Part shown: one piece after another, positions 17,850-28,319 of the stretch
Position numbering within the stretch: the first letter of the stretch is position 1
Layout of the letters: each line of letters starts with the position of its first letter
Assembly: GCF_000495815.1 (NCBI RefSeq)
Contig: NZ_AWGE01000001.1
Coordinates: 620,001 to 684,000 of the forward strand
Direction: 5' to 3'
Source: Asticcacaulis sp. AC466
Lineage (GTDB): Bacteria > Pseudomonadota > Alphaproteobacteria > Caulobacterales > Caulobacteraceae
DNA: 64,000 bases
The notes under the pieces: generated by a model
What the model saw: only the letters and a program-made list of their open reading frames with translations
Told to the model about the DNA's origin: nothing
Databases searched by the model: none
Program-made: the position numbers and the translations under genes

Positions 17850-18605
17850 ATGGCCGGCCATAGTAAATTCAAGAATATCATGCACAAGAAGGGCCGCGCC
17901 GACGCCGCGCGGTCCAAGTTGTTTTCCAAGCTTTCGCGTGACATCACCATCGCTGCGAAGATGGGCATGCCCGATCCGGCGATGAATTCGCGTCTGCGCC
18001 TGGCTGTGTCGATGGCCAAGGCCGAATCAATGCCGAAGGACAATATCGAACGCGCCATCAAGAAGGGGGCGTCCGGTGAAGCCGACAACATGGAAGAAAT
18101 CCGCTATGAGGGGCGTGGCCCCGGTGGCATCGGCCTGATCGTCGAAACCCTGACCGACAATCGCAACCGGACCGCTGGTAATGTCCGCTCCTTCTTCAGC
18201 AAGTTCGGCGGTCAACTGTCGGATACCGGTTCGGTCAGCTTCATGTTCGACCACCTGGGCGAAATCAAGTATCCGCTAAAGGCTGGCGATGCCGACACCA
18301 TCATGGAAGCAGCCATCGAGGCCGGCGCGCAGGACGTGGAGACGGATGACGATCCGGAAGATGGCGGTCACACCATCTATACCGCCTTCGAAGACCTCAA
18401 TGAGGTGGCGGAAAGCCTGACCAAGTCTCTGGGCGATCCGAAATCGACCGGTTTCGTGTGGAAGCCTCAGGCTCTGACGCCGATCACAGGTGACCCGGTT
18501 CGCACCCTGATGAAGCTAATCGATGCGCTGAACGACGATGACGACGTCCAAAATGTCTATGGCAATTTCGACATCTCGGACGAAGATCTGGAAGCGTTGG
18601 GCTAG
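17850..18605 (+). CDS. yebC: YebC/PmpR-family translation/regulatory factor
   Basis: Protein of 251 residues with the full family signature from the first residue: [20 protein letters not shown], then [12 protein letters not shown] and the [13 protein letters not shown] helix. Members were annotated as transcription regulators and more recently as ribosome-acting factors for polyproline stretches (TACO1 homologues). GAGGGAG lies before ATG 17850. In most alphaproteobacteria ruvC follows directly; here ruvC is 12.9 kb further on. Confidence 0.94.
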   Translation: MAGHSKFKNIMHKKGRADAARSKLFSKLSRDITIAAKMGMPDPAMNSRLRLAVSMAKAESMPKDNIERAIKKGASGEADNMEEIRYEGRGPGGIGLIVETLTDNRNRTAGNVRSFFSKFGGQLSDTGSVSFMFDHLGEIKYPLKAGDADTIMEAAIEAGAQDVETDDDPEDGGHTIYTAFEDLNEVAESLTKSLGDPKSTGFVWKPQALTPITGDPVRTLMKLIDALNDDDDVQNVYGNFDISDEDLEALG

Positions 18606-18678
18606 CTCTATAAAAAGTTGCGAAAAATATCCTGATTGTGTAGGCAGTCAGGGTATTCTTTTATTATGGGGGCACGAC

Positions 18679-19083
18679 ATGCAAGGTACCGTACTTACGT
18701 TTCAACCAGAGACCAATACCGGGTTGATCAGCGGCCATAACGGTGAGCGCTATACGTTCAGCCTGATTGAATGGCAATCGCGCGACAAGGCGCCGCGCGA
18801 AGGAATGATGGTTGATTTCGAGATCGACGACAAGAGCGCCAAGCAAATCATAGTTATGAAAACGGCGCGTACCGGCAATAAATCCCGTGTTACCGCACTT
18901 GTGCTCGCCTTCTTCCTCGGTGGCCTGGGCGCGCACAAATTCTACCTCGGTCAGACCGTGTGGGGCGTTATCTACCTGCTGTTCTTCTGGACCTGCGTTC
19001 CGGCGATCGTCGCCTTCGTCGAATTTCTTATCCTGGCGTTCAGCACCGACGCAGCGTTCGACGCCAAGTACAACAACACCTGA
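18679..19083 (+). CDS. Cold-shock-like plus TM2 domain membrane protein
   Basis: Membrane protein of 134 residues. Residues 1-50 look like a cold-shock/OB fold (MQGTVLTF, NTGLISGHNGERYTF, VDFEID). Residues 68-125 form a TM2 domain with two hydrophobic helices around LGGLGAHKFYLGQTVWGVIYLL. ATG 18679 has GGGGG upstream and begins the OB-like sequence directly; the longer frame from 18538 runs back into yebC and is rejected. The combination suggests a membrane-tethered nucleic-acid binder, but no activity is established. Confidence 0.82.
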   Translation: MQGTVLTFQPETNTGLISGHNGERYTFSLIEWQSRDKAPREGMMVDFEIDDKSAKQIIVMKTARTGNKSRVTALVLAFFLGGLGAHKFYLGQTVWGVIYLLFFWTCVPAIVAFVEFLILAFSTDAAFDAKYNNT

Positions 19084-19231
19084 TCGGATTGTTGTCTGTT
19101 GTGAGCGTGTCGGATGGGTAACGCGTACTCCGACATTGCTCGCGCGAACAGATTCAACACTTTGCTTATTCACGGGACTGTGCGATTATCGCCGTTAACC
19201 ATGTATTAGCACCTGGAAGGTGGGGGACTAG

Positions 19232-19624
19232 ATGAAACGGTCGATCGTTATTTTGGCGGGACTCGGCGTCATTGGCGTGAGTCTGAGCGGTTGCGAAAGC
19301 TATTACGGTCAACGCTATCGCACCAGCTATGTCGATGTCCGGACCCAAAAGGAAAAGGCCGACCAGTGCGTTGCCGCGTTTGAACCGGATGGCAAGGCGC
19401 CGCAGGTCATGACCTACGATTCAAACACCAAGACGGAAGTCCATGTCAATCAGGATGGCCGTCGCGTCGACGTTACCGCCCAGAATGCTCAGGACAATAC
19501 GTCGCTTGGTATGGGCGGTAAGGTTGGCGGTAAAATTCCAGATGCCTGCACCGATGCCGATCCCAATGCTTTGCCGGCCATTCGCAAGCGTCCCGACTAT
19601 CACCAGAGTTGGGATCACAATTAG
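19232..19624 (+). CDS. Small lipoprotein
   Basis: Exported lipoprotein of 130 residues. The lipobox LSGC places the lipidated cysteine at residue 21. The mature part holds two further cysteines (DQCVAAF and PDACTDAD) that may form a disulfide, and a strand-rich middle (TEVHVNQDGRRVDVTA). It has no family I recognise. GGAAGG precedes ATG 19232 closely enough to support it. A terminator follows at 19648. Confidence 0.82.
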   Translation: MKRSIVILAGLGVIGVSLSGCESYYGQRYRTSYVDVRTQKEKADQCVAAFEPDGKAPQVMTYDSNTKTEVHVNQDGRRVDVTAQNAQDNTSLGMGGKVGGKIPDACTDADPNALPAIRKRPDYHQSWDHN

Positions 19625-19647
19625 ACGCTTTTCTGACTGAGATATAG

Positions 19648-19680
19648 AAAACCCGGATGGCGACATCCGGGTTTTCGTTT
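19648..19680 (+). terminator. Rho-independent terminator after the lipoprotein gene
   Basis: AAAACCCGGATG pairs with CATCCGGGTTTT around GCGA, followed by a T-rich tract. Confidence 0.85.
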
Positions 19681-19714
19681 TCCCGGGTTTTCGTTTTCAT
19701 CGTACATAACAAGA

Positions 19715-19743
19715 AGCCCCGACAGCGTACCGTCGGGGCCTTT
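19715..19743 (-). terminator. Terminator hairpin after the beta-helix gene
   Basis: GCCCCGAC (19716-19723) pairs with GTCGGGGC (19732-19739). On the minus strand it is followed by TTCTTGTT, and on the plus strand by CTTT, so it can act in both directions between convergent genes. Confidence 0.7.
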
Positions 19744-19761
19744 GATCTAAGCAGGTGTTTG

Positions 19762-21144
19762 TTACGGTTTCGCGGGATTGCCGGAATTAAGCGCTGTATA
19801 AGCCTTGGGCCCCTCGGCGGACGCGACATTGACGCGCGGCCAGTATTGATCGAACAGGTATTGATCCTCTGCATCGCCTGGCACATCGAATTCAGAGCCC
19901 TTGTACCAAGGCGTACAGGTCCGCTCCGACGGATCGATAGCACCCCATTTCAGCGTCGGGCACCCGGCACCGTTTGGATCGACCTGGTTATCGACGGCAC
20001 GAACTTCACCGCGACTGGATGCCAGAATGCCCGCCGTGCGAACATTCGCGATCTTGTTGCGGCCGATAAAGGCCGTACCGCGATCGACATTGATGCCGAT
20101 TTCACGGGAAATGATGGTGTTTTCGATGATCCGTGTGCGGTTCAGTGACGACTGGACGCCATGGTCGCTGCGGGAAATCAAGGTGTGAGAGAGCAGAGCC
20201 TCACCCGCGCCGTCAAGGTGGATACCTTCGGCGAAGTACAGCACCTTCATGTCGTTCATGGTCAGGATCGACCCGGCGCTGTCCAAGCGAATATCGAGGC
20301 CGACGGCGCCGTCACCCCGTTCAAAGCCATGCCAATCGGCGAGTTGCTGAACGCTGACGCCCAGAATGGAAGAATCGCCCGCCAGGACGGCGTACAGGCC
20401 GCCAGCCGTCGTAGCGATTTCCGAATTCTCAGCATAAAGGGCGGCATTATTGACCGCCACGGCGACCGAACGCGTCTTGGCGATGACATGGGTCGCCTCG
20501 ATCAGGTTCAGACGGCCGCCGGATTGATGCACGGCGGCGTTATTGCCTTGATAGCGGATTTGCGAGTTCTGAATGGTCAGTTCACCGCCCGCACCTTCGA
20601 CGCACGCGGCTTCTTCGCCGCGCGGGCTGGAGAAATAGACGTCTTTCAGAATCACCTTGTCAGCCTGGGGCGAAATGCGCAGGCAATTCTGACCGGTCGG
20701 GGCGACGAGGACGGGAATCTGCTGCGGTCCATACCCTTGCCCCACGATCGTGATCGAGCGCTTGATATCGAGGCTGGCGACGCAGGAGCGGTTCTTCGCC
20801 TTCAGATACAGCACGCCGCCGGACCGGATGCTGTCGGCCACGCGTTCGACATAGCCCGGGCTAGCGCGGTCGCAATCGATCACGGCATCATAGCGATTGC
20901 CGCGATAGCCATAGTAGCGGCCGTCGTTGCGATAGTGGCGTTGGCCGCCACAGGACCGCAATTGTGCGTCAAGCAGCATGCCGAAGCACGGACGAATGGT
21001 CGCGTTGACCCGGGCGGCATTATTGCTTTGATAGCCGTCGGCGGCTGCGGTTTGCGGCAGGACGACGGTCAGCAATAACGCCGCGAGGCCGAGACCGAGG
21101 GCCTCGCCTTTCGAATTGTCTTGGCGGTCTTTACGCATCCACAT
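19762..21144 (-). CDS. Exported right-handed parallel beta-helix protein
   Basis: Secreted or periplasmic protein of 460 residues. A signal peptide (LGLGLAALLLTVVLPQTAAA) is preceded by a charged N-terminus. Residues about 110-390 show repeating beta-helix rungs of the pectate-lyase-C/NosD style (ITIVGQGYG, ILTMNDMKVLYFAEGIHLDG, ALLSHTLISRSDHGVQ, RIIENTIISREIGINVD). No pectate lyase catalytic motif is evident, so it may be a polysaccharide-binding or structural protein. AAGGA lies before ATG 21144. It follows the Sel1 lipoprotein gene on the same strand, separated by a repeat element. Confidence 0.82.
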   Translation of the reverse strand: MWMRKDRQDNSKGEALGLGLAALLLTVVLPQTAAADGYQSNNAARVNATIRPCFGMLLDAQLRSCGGQRHYRNDGRYYGYRGNRYDAVIDCDRASPGYVERVADSIRSGGVLYLKAKNRSCVASLDIKRSITIVGQGYGPQQIPVLVAPTGQNCLRISPQADKVILKDVYFSSPRGEEAACVEGAGGELTIQNSQIRYQGNNAAVHQSGGRLNLIEATHVIAKTRSVAVAVNNAALYAENSEIATTAGGLYAVLAGDSSILGVSVQQLADWHGFERGDGAVGLDIRLDSAGSILTMNDMKVLYFAEGIHLDGAGEALLSHTLISRSDHGVQSSLNRTRIIENTIISREIGINVDRGTAFIGRNKIANVRTAGILASSRGEVRAVDNQVDPNGAGCPTLKWGAIDPSERTCTPWYKGSEFDVPGDAEDQYLFDQYWPRVNVASAEGPKAYTALNSGNPAKP

Positions 21145-21230
21145 GCTTGTTTTCCTTGGACCCCGGACAGCCCTCAGGACGGCCCGACAAACTCTGCTTC
21201 CAGAACATTCCCGGTCGCTCTGACCGGAAG

Positions 21231-21299
21231 AACGCTTTAGACTTTTGTTTTATGCGCGTTTTCCGGAAAGCTTGTCGCGCCTTCCGGAAAACGCTTTAG
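21231..21299. repeat. Palindromic intergenic repeat (REP-like)
   Basis: Between the two minus-strand genes, GCGTTTTCCGGAA (21256-21268) pairs with TTCCGGAAAACGC (21282-21294). The flanks carry AACGCTTTAGACTTTTGTTTTA and a second CGCTTTAG copy. The pattern resembles the small palindromic elements common between genes in alphaproteobacteria. It may act as an attenuator or mRNA stabiliser in this operon. Confidence 0.55.
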
Positions 21300-22684
21300 C
21301 TTTCAGGCGTACGCGAAACCTGGGCGAGAACCGCCTGGAGGCGACCGGCCGACGGCTTGAATCCGGCCAGCGCCGCGTCAAGCTGCATCACCACCGCCTC
21401 TGCCTTGTCCTGATCAGCCACACCTTTAAGACCAAGGTCAAAATAGGTGGACATGGCGTAACGGGCTTCGGGCGATCCCTGTCTTTCGGCCTGCTGATAC
21501 CAATAGAAGGCGCGGGCATAATCGACTTCGACGCCAACGCCTTCGGAATACATGACCGCCAGGACCAGTTGCGAGCGCGAATCCCCGTTGACCGCCGCCA
21601 TTTGAATGGCGCGCAGGGCATCGGTATCCGTAAAGCGCTCGCCGCCTGGACGGCCCGTCATGTTACGCAGGCCGGCAATCGTCTGCTTCGGCACTTCGTC
21701 CGGTGACAGGCAGGCCTCATGCAGCAGGTTGAGATAGTCGAGAGCGCGTACGACATGAATGAAGGGGAGTTCGCGCAGTCGCGACAAGGCGTATGAGGCG
21801 CCATCGTCCGGACGACTTTCATCCGAATGCGGCACACCGCCCCCAGGCGCCTCTGGCGGATAAAATTCATATGGCGACACCCACCGGCGGGCCTTGGTTT
21901 CGACGAAGGAGGCGTAACGGGCGCGCGACGGTGCCGATTTTTCGAAATCCTTCAGCAAAACATAGGCGCCGACATCGCCGGTTTCCGAAGCCTTGTAATT
22001 GTAGAGATAGGCATCGACGTCCGACCGTTCGAACAAGGTGCGGACATTGGAGGCGCCGTAGCGCTGACCGCGCATCATCGCACGAATGGCCTGAGGGTTG
22101 TCGGCCGGTTCGCCCATCGGGCCATACTGATCGTCATACAGGCGACCCAGCGTACGGAAGCCTTCTGCCCCCAAGGTCGATTGAATATAGATCACCCGGT
22201 CGCGCACCTTGTCGCGTTCGCCGGAGTCCATCATCGACAGCTCATTGTCGAGCATACGGTAAGCGCGTTCCCGTTCGAAGGCGCGGCATTTGTCGTAACG
22301 CGACGCCAGCACGCCGCCGCGCGGGTCCATAGCGCGGCTCATGGGAGCGTAGCCCTGTTGATTGGCGAGCGCCATGACCAGCCAGACCGAAGATTCGATG
22401 TGGTCTTCCAGGTTCTTGTCGCTGGTGTCGGTTGCGGCATAGCGACTGGCCAGCTCAAGCTGTGCGAAGAAATCATTGGCGAAGGCAAGGTGGCGGTAAT
22501 AGCGGACTTCGCGTTCCTGGCCGTTGAAGCCCTGTGTCTGGAAAGGCGCGGGGGGGCGAGGGCAGGCGTAATTGCCGTCGATCCCCGCTTTCCTGCCGTT
22601 CAGCCAGGGCCAGTCGCGAACATCGCAACCCGACAGGGATACTGCGGCGCAGAGACCAGCCGCCAGCGCCGTCCATGATCGCAT
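21296..22684 (-). CDS. Sel1-repeat lipoprotein
   Basis: Exported lipoprotein of 462 residues from ATG 22684, with lipobox SLSGC at its N-terminus. AGAAGG lies five bases before this start. In-frame starts at 22768 (with its own GGAG) and 22795 would add a charged leader and cannot be excluded. Sel1/TPR-like repeats occupy the C-terminal part (SRSQLVLAVMYSEGVGVEVDYARAFYWY, then GSPEARYAMSTYFDLGLKG). The central region is helical without a recognised family. It is probably in one operon with the beta-helix gene downstream. Confidence 0.78.
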   Translation of the reverse strand: MRSWTALAAGLCAAVSLSGCDVRDWPWLNGRKAGIDGNYACPRPPAPFQTQGFNGQEREVRYYRHLAFANDFFAQLELASRYAATDTSDKNLEDHIESSVWLVMALANQQGYAPMSRAMDPRGGVLASRYDKCRAFERERAYRMLDNELSMMDSGERDKVRDRVIYIQSTLGAEGFRTLGRLYDDQYGPMGEPADNPQAIRAMMRGQRYGASNVRTLFERSDVDAYLYNYKASETGDVGAYVLLKDFEKSAPSRARYASFVETKARRWVSPYEFYPPEAPGGGVPHSDESRPDDGASYALSRLRELPFIHVVRALDYLNLLHEACLSPDEVPKQTIAGLRNMTGRPGGERFTDTDALRAIQMAAVNGDSRSQLVLAVMYSEGVGVEVDYARAFYWYQQAERQGSPEARYAMSTYFDLGLKGVADQDKAEAVVMQLDAALAGFKPSAGRLQAVLAQVSRTPES

Positions 22685-23114
22685 GGACGCCTTCTGGCTT
22701 TTGAAGACCTTCCCAACAGCCCCCCCAAGGGTGCGCCAGGCGGATCTGGTCTGATCACATTCTGACATCAGGTATCGCTCCGACACTGTCGGCAAAAATA
22801 TGGTTAATACGACTACTGTTAAGGATTATGAAGACTGTCAAGCTTTGGCCCCCCGAACACCTGCATGCAGAACTAAATCTCGATAAGCGTTGCCAGATTG
22901 TCGCGCCGAAACGCGAAAGCCCCTCGTAACCCGTACCCCGTGCCAATCGAACGCGCACGTTTGCATCATGCGTCAAAAGCAGTAGCTTGGCCAGAGAAAA
23001 GTGTTAATAAAGCCGCCCTTGCCGTCGCTTTCGCGCCCGTTTCTCGCTATGCGTGCCAAAGCGCGCACCATCGCCGGACAAATACGCCTGTTGGGCGAAT
23101 ATCAGGAGACAATA
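22685..23114. other. Divergent intergenic region, no gene seen
   Basis: This 430-base stretch separates the Sel1 lipoprotein (minus) from the methionine sulfoxide reductase (plus). It may include up to 111 bases of extra coding sequence for the former. Two TTAA motifs at 22804 and 22819 are spaced 11 bases apart, which does not fit a CtrA box. I see no RNA structure or other gene. Confidence 0.5.
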
Positions 23115-23624
23115 GTGAGCTATATGGTTAATTCATCCTCGACAATGCTGTCTAAAGGCGAAAAATATCAAGAAGTTATAAGGGATGTTCTGGCGGTTCT
23201 GGACGGTGAGCCTGATGTAACCGCCCGCATGGCCACTTGTGTCAGCCTGCTCAACCAGGCCTTCGACGCTTGGTTCTGGACCGGCTTCTATGTCGTGGAC
23301 AAGGTTAAGAAGGCCGCCGGTATCGACGAATTGGTTGTCGGGCCTTACAATGGCACGCTGGGGTGTCTGCGCATCGCCTTCGGACGCGGGGTTTGCGGCG
23401 CTGCGGCAGCTACGCGGACAACGCAGGTCGTGCCCGATGTCCATCAGTTCAGCGATCATATTGCCTGCGATTCGCGGTCCAATTCCGAAATCGTCGTGCC
23501 GGTGTTTGACAAGAATGGCGAATTGATTGCGGTCTTCGATTCCGATTCCGAAAGCTTCGGCACCTATGACGACGAAGACGCGGCCAATCTCAAAAAGCTG
23601 ATGGCGGCGGTTTTCTCTATCTGA
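23115..23624 (+). CDS. msrC: Free methionine-(R)-sulfoxide reductase (GAF domain)
   Basis: Reduces free methionine-R-sulfoxide. GTG 23115 is chosen because AGGAG lies seven bases upstream. With this start the three family cysteines fall at Cys84 (GTLGCLRI), Cys94 (GRGVCG) and Cys118 (HIACDS), the same numbers as in the E. coli enzyme. The protein has 169 residues, normal for the family, and is a single GAF domain. It stands alone upstream of ettA. Confidence 0.93.
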   Translation: MSYMVNSSSTMLSKGEKYQEVIRDVLAVLDGEPDVTARMATCVSLLNQAFDAWFWTGFYVVDKVKKAAGIDELVVGPYNGTLGCLRIAFGRGVCGAAAATRTTQVVPDVHQFSDHIACDSRSNSEIVVPVFDKNGELIAVFDSDSESFGTYDDEDAANLKKLMAAVFSI

Positions 23625-23768
23625 ATTCGGCGGCCCCATTAGGCCTGGTTGCGTAACGCCGGGCAAAACAATCGTGGCGCGCCGCCGTTTCGCCTTGAGC
23701 TTTTCCGGCTTAACGGCTAAACCCCTGCGACCTCAAGACATTGCATTTTATGAAGGGCGCACCTCTCC

Positions 23769-25436
<1,668 letters not shown>

Positions 25437-25454
25437 TCGCTGGCAATTGGTGCA

Positions 25455-25490
25455 AATAAAGCCGGGTCATTTACATGGCCCGGCTTTATT
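25455..25490. terminator. Bidirectional Rho-independent terminator
   Basis: AATAAAGCCGGG pairs perfectly with CCCGGCTTTATT around a 12-base loop between convergent ettA and the S41 peptidase gene. The T/A-rich ends serve both strands. Confidence 0.88.
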
Positions 25491-25509
25491 GTATCGGGAT
25501 ATCCGATGA

Positions 25510-26868
25510 TTACTTAGCCAGAACTGGGGCGGGATCGACGCGGTCGATGCGGTCGAAGAGGGCTTGGAGGCTTTGGGCGTGACGGGCGAAATCCGGACCG
25601 TATACATCGACGGCGATATCTGGTGCGAATCCTGTGCCTTCCGCCCAGTAGCCGTCCGCGGTTTTGTAGATTTCCGCTGAAAGTGTGAAGCGCCAGCCGT
25701 CCCCCAGCGGCTTTTCGATCCGGTCGGAAAGTGCGCCACGGGTCGCGGTGCCGACCTGAACAACCTGGGGCAGGGCTTTCATATAGGCGGTGAAGGTCTC
25801 GCCGGAACTGACGGTGATGTCGCTGGTTACCAAATAAACGGGACCGAGATAGCGCGGACGATCCGATGGCGACAGATAAAAGGGTTGAGGCGCGGTTTGC
25901 GGGCTGCCCGCCGGCTGTTTTGTGTAACTCAGTGTTTTTTCGGAGGCAAACCGCTGGGCGATTACGCGGGCGATCGCGTCGTAGCCGCCGCGGTTGTTGG
26001 ACACATCGACGACGACCGCCTTGGCGCCCGCGAACGCTTGCATGGCCTCGTCCAAGGTCGCGTTCAAGGCCTCGGTATCCCACGGCGCGGCCTTTTCGTC
26101 GAACCCACCCATGGTCAAAACATTCAGATAGCCGATATCGCCGACACGGCCCCAGAACAGGCGCGAATTGCCGGCCTGATGGCCCTTACCCTTGAGAAGA
26201 TCTGTCAGGATGCCCGTGCGCCAAGCATTTAGCCAAACCTTGACGGCGGCGGGACCGGTCTTTCCGTCTAGCGTCAGAGCACCGACGGCCTTGAGCGTGC
26301 GCGCTTCGCCGGGGTCCAATTCCATCGGCTTGCCGTCCACCGTGCCATTCAGCTTGCTGTGCGGGTCGTCAAGCGCCGCGAAGATCCGTGACAGGCCGTC
26401 CCAGACCTGTGCGTCGGTATCAAAATGCGGATATACCTTACGCACGCCGGCGATCAGAGCTGGCCAATCGACGTTGCGCCGTTCGAATGAGGGATACCAC
26501 GCCGTCAGAGTGGCGGTGGCGAACTGGAAGCGCATCTCTGGTGTCAGCGGCGTCTGATGGGCGCAGGCTGGAGGCAGGGCGTCGGTACGGCTGGCCATAT
26601 CATACCACAGGCCGAACTGTTCGTCTGGATCCTCTTCGGGCCGCCCGTCGCGCAAGCACAGGCCGCCGGCTTCATGATAAAGGCTCAGGCGGGATGGCGT
26701 AATCGCCAGGATGTAGCCGTAGCCTTCCGAGCGCCAGATGCCGGTGATCTCCGCACTATAGCCCGCTTCCGTCTTAACAGGCTGAAACGTCGCGGGTGTT
26801 TCAGCGCAAACAGCGCCTGCGTCGAGGCAAAGGCTCAGCGCTACAATAAAAAGCGCGCGTCTGATCAT
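25510..26868 (-). CDS. Exported S41-family peptidase
   Basis: Secreted protein of 452 residues with signal peptide (RRALFIVALSLCLDAGAVCA). The C-terminal half has the S41 tail-specific protease fold: VVDVSNNRGGYDAIARVIAQRF is the conserved substrate-carboxylate segment, and VYLVTSDITVSSGETFTAYM holds the nucleophile Ser. There is no PDZ domain. GGGGG precedes ATG 26868. It is divergent from an Lrp-family regulator, which may control it. Substrate unknown. Confidence 0.85.
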   Translation of the reverse strand: MIRRALFIVALSLCLDAGAVCAETPATFQPVKTEAGYSAEITGIWRSEGYGYILAITPSRLSLYHEAGGLCLRDGRPEEDPDEQFGLWYDMASRTDALPPACAHQTPLTPEMRFQFATATLTAWYPSFERRNVDWPALIAGVRKVYPHFDTDAQVWDGLSRIFAALDDPHSKLNGTVDGKPMELDPGEARTLKAVGALTLDGKTGPAAVKVWLNAWRTGILTDLLKGKGHQAGNSRLFWGRVGDIGYLNVLTMGGFDEKAAPWDTEALNATLDEAMQAFAGAKAVVVDVSNNRGGYDAIARVIAQRFASEKTLSYTKQPAGSPQTAPQPFYLSPSDRPRYLGPVYLVTSDITVSSGETFTAYMKALPQVVQVGTATRGALSDRIEKPLGDGWRFTLSAEIYKTADGYWAEGTGFAPDIAVDVYGPDFARHAQSLQALFDRIDRVDPAPVLAK

Positions 26869-27013
26869 GCTATCCCCCTTTAAAGCCCCTTTTCAAGGAA
26901 GCAGATTAACAGACTGTCCATTGTCATGTTCGGCGTTTTTCGTATCTGTAACGCACGAATACGCCATGATATATGACATTCATTGCGTATTTCGCCACAT
27001 GGGAGTTCACTGC

Positions 27014-27472
27014 TTGGATGATTTTGACCGCAAGCTACTGGATGCCGTCCAGGTTGATTGCAGCTTGTCGCATGCCGAACTGGGCCGTCGCGTATCGCTG
27101 TCAGCGTCGGCCGTCCGCCGCCGACTGGCCGCGTTGAAATCCCAGGGTATTATCGCGGCGGAGGTGGCCGTGTTGGGCCAAGGCGCCGAAACGGGGATCA
27201 CGGTTGTCGTCGCCGTCATTTTTCATCAGGAAACCGTTGAAGGCTATGCGGCCTTTCGCACTCGGATGCTTCAGGATGAGCGTGTGCTGCAATGTTATTC
27301 GGTGGCGGGCCAGTCCGATTTCATGCTGGTGGTGGCGGCCGCGAGCCCGCCCGACTATGAAGCCTGGGGTGAAAGGGTATTGATGGCCGACCCCGTCGTC
27401 CGGCGTTATGACAGCTTCGTGGTCTGGTCGACGACCAAGTTCATTACGCGACGGCCCTTGTTTGGCACATAA
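27014..27472 (+). CDS. Second Lrp/AsnC-family regulator
   Basis: Transcription regulator of about 152 residues. The standard beginning DDFDRKLLDAVQVDCSLS lies directly after a TTG codon at 27014 that has GGGAG eight bases upstream, so this start is preferred over ATG 26999, which has no ribosome-binding site. The helix-turn-helix is HAELGRRVSLSASAVRRRLAAL; the ligand-binding RAM domain follows (VVVAVIFHQET, VLQCYSVAGQSDFMLVV). It is divergent from the S41 peptidase gene and convergent with the GIN-domain gene. Confidence 0.88.
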   Translation: MDDFDRKLLDAVQVDCSLSHAELGRRVSLSASAVRRRLAALKSQGIIAAEVAVLGQGAETGITVVVAVIFHQETVEGYAAFRTRMLQDERVLQCYSVAGQSDFMLVVAAASPPDYEAWGERVLMADPVVRRYDSFVVWSTTKFITRRPLFGT

Positions 27473-27499
27473 AAAAAGCGCCGATGTTGCCACCGGCGC
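27471..27499 (-). terminator. Rho-independent terminator of the PadR-DUF1700-GIN operon
   Basis: On the minus strand GCGCCG pairs with CGGCGC, followed by TTTTTTT. The T tract overlaps the stop codon of the convergent Lrp gene. Confidence 0.85.
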
Positions 27500-27520
27500 C
27501 GATCTCGCGATGAAGCGGCC

Positions 27521-28309
27521 TCAGTTGTCGTCGCCATCCTGATCGACCGATCCGGAGCCCGAAATGGTCGTATCCAGCTTGGCCGGCTTGGTGGCCAGAT
27601 CGACATTACCCGAGCCGGAAATATCGATCTTGGCATTGCCGGTGGCGAAAATGTCGGCATTGCCCGAGCCGCTGACCGTGACGGTCGCATCCTTGGCCTG
27701 CAGGGCGGCCAGGTCGGCATTGCCATAGCCCGACAAATTGACCTTTAAGGCGTTCGTCTTGCCCACGGCATCGATCGAGCCGCTGCCGGAGAGGATGACA
27801 TCAAGGGTAGGCTGGTCGTAACCCCGGATGCGCAGGTTGGCGTTGCTGGTCAGTTCGAACCGCTTGACCGACGGTGTCGTGATGGTGATACGCGCCTCCT
27901 GGTCGTTGGACTGAGTGTCCCAGCCATCACGGGTCCAACTGACGCGCACGATTTCCTTATTGCTCTTGTCCAGTCGGGTCAGCCGACCGTTTTCCACCTT
28001 GATGCGATCGATTAGGGACTGCGGCCCGGAAATGCTGACCGAAGCGGTGGCGCCTTGGGTGTATACGACGTCGGCGGGAAAATCGACGGCGAGAAGATCA
28101 CCGCCGGTCCATGGCAGATCACGTGTCACTGTCGGTTCGACCTTGGCGTCGGCACCATTGGTGTAGCGCATATGATGGCCATCCTTGATCATTGCCCAGG
28201 TCCAACCGGTGGTGTCGACCTGATGACGGATAAGGGCGGCGGCGGCGGCGATGCAGACCAGCGATGCAATAAGTGCCACGCCGGAAAAGAGGAAGAGTTT
28301 GCGGATCAT
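27521..28309 (-). CDS. GIN-domain (DUF2807) membrane-anchored protein
   Basis: Envelope protein of 262 residues. One N-terminal hydrophobic segment (LFLFSGVALIASLVCIAAAAAL) anchors or exports it. The rest is a DUF2807 head-GIN beta-helix with repeating SGSGxxD rungs (LSGYGNADLAAL, VSGSGNADIFAT, ISGSGNVDLATK, ISGSGSVDQDG). It is the last gene of a PadR-DUF1700-GIN operon, a common arrangement in envelope-stress style systems. Function of the domain is unknown. Confidence 0.88.
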   Translation of the reverse strand: MIRKLFLFSGVALIASLVCIAAAAALIRHQVDTTGWTWAMIKDGHHMRYTNGADAKVEPTVTRDLPWTGGDLLAVDFPADVVYTQGATASVSISGPQSLIDRIKVENGRLTRLDKSNKEIVRVSWTRDGWDTQSNDQEARITITTPSVKRFELTSNANLRIRGYDQPTLDVILSGSGSIDAVGKTNALKVNLSGYGNADLAALQAKDATVTVSGSGNADIFATGNAKIDISGSGNVDLATKPAKLDTTISGSGSVDQDGDDN

Positions 28310-28319
28310 GGTCGGTTCC

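Noticed and set aside
19195-19209. CtrA-like site TTAA-N7-TTAG before the lipoprotein gene
   Set aside because: Last base differs from consensus and only about 22 bases separate it from the start codon, too little for a promoter and ribosome-binding site.
22804-22822. Pair of TTAA motifs as a CtrA box
   Set aside because: Spacing is 11 bases, not 7.
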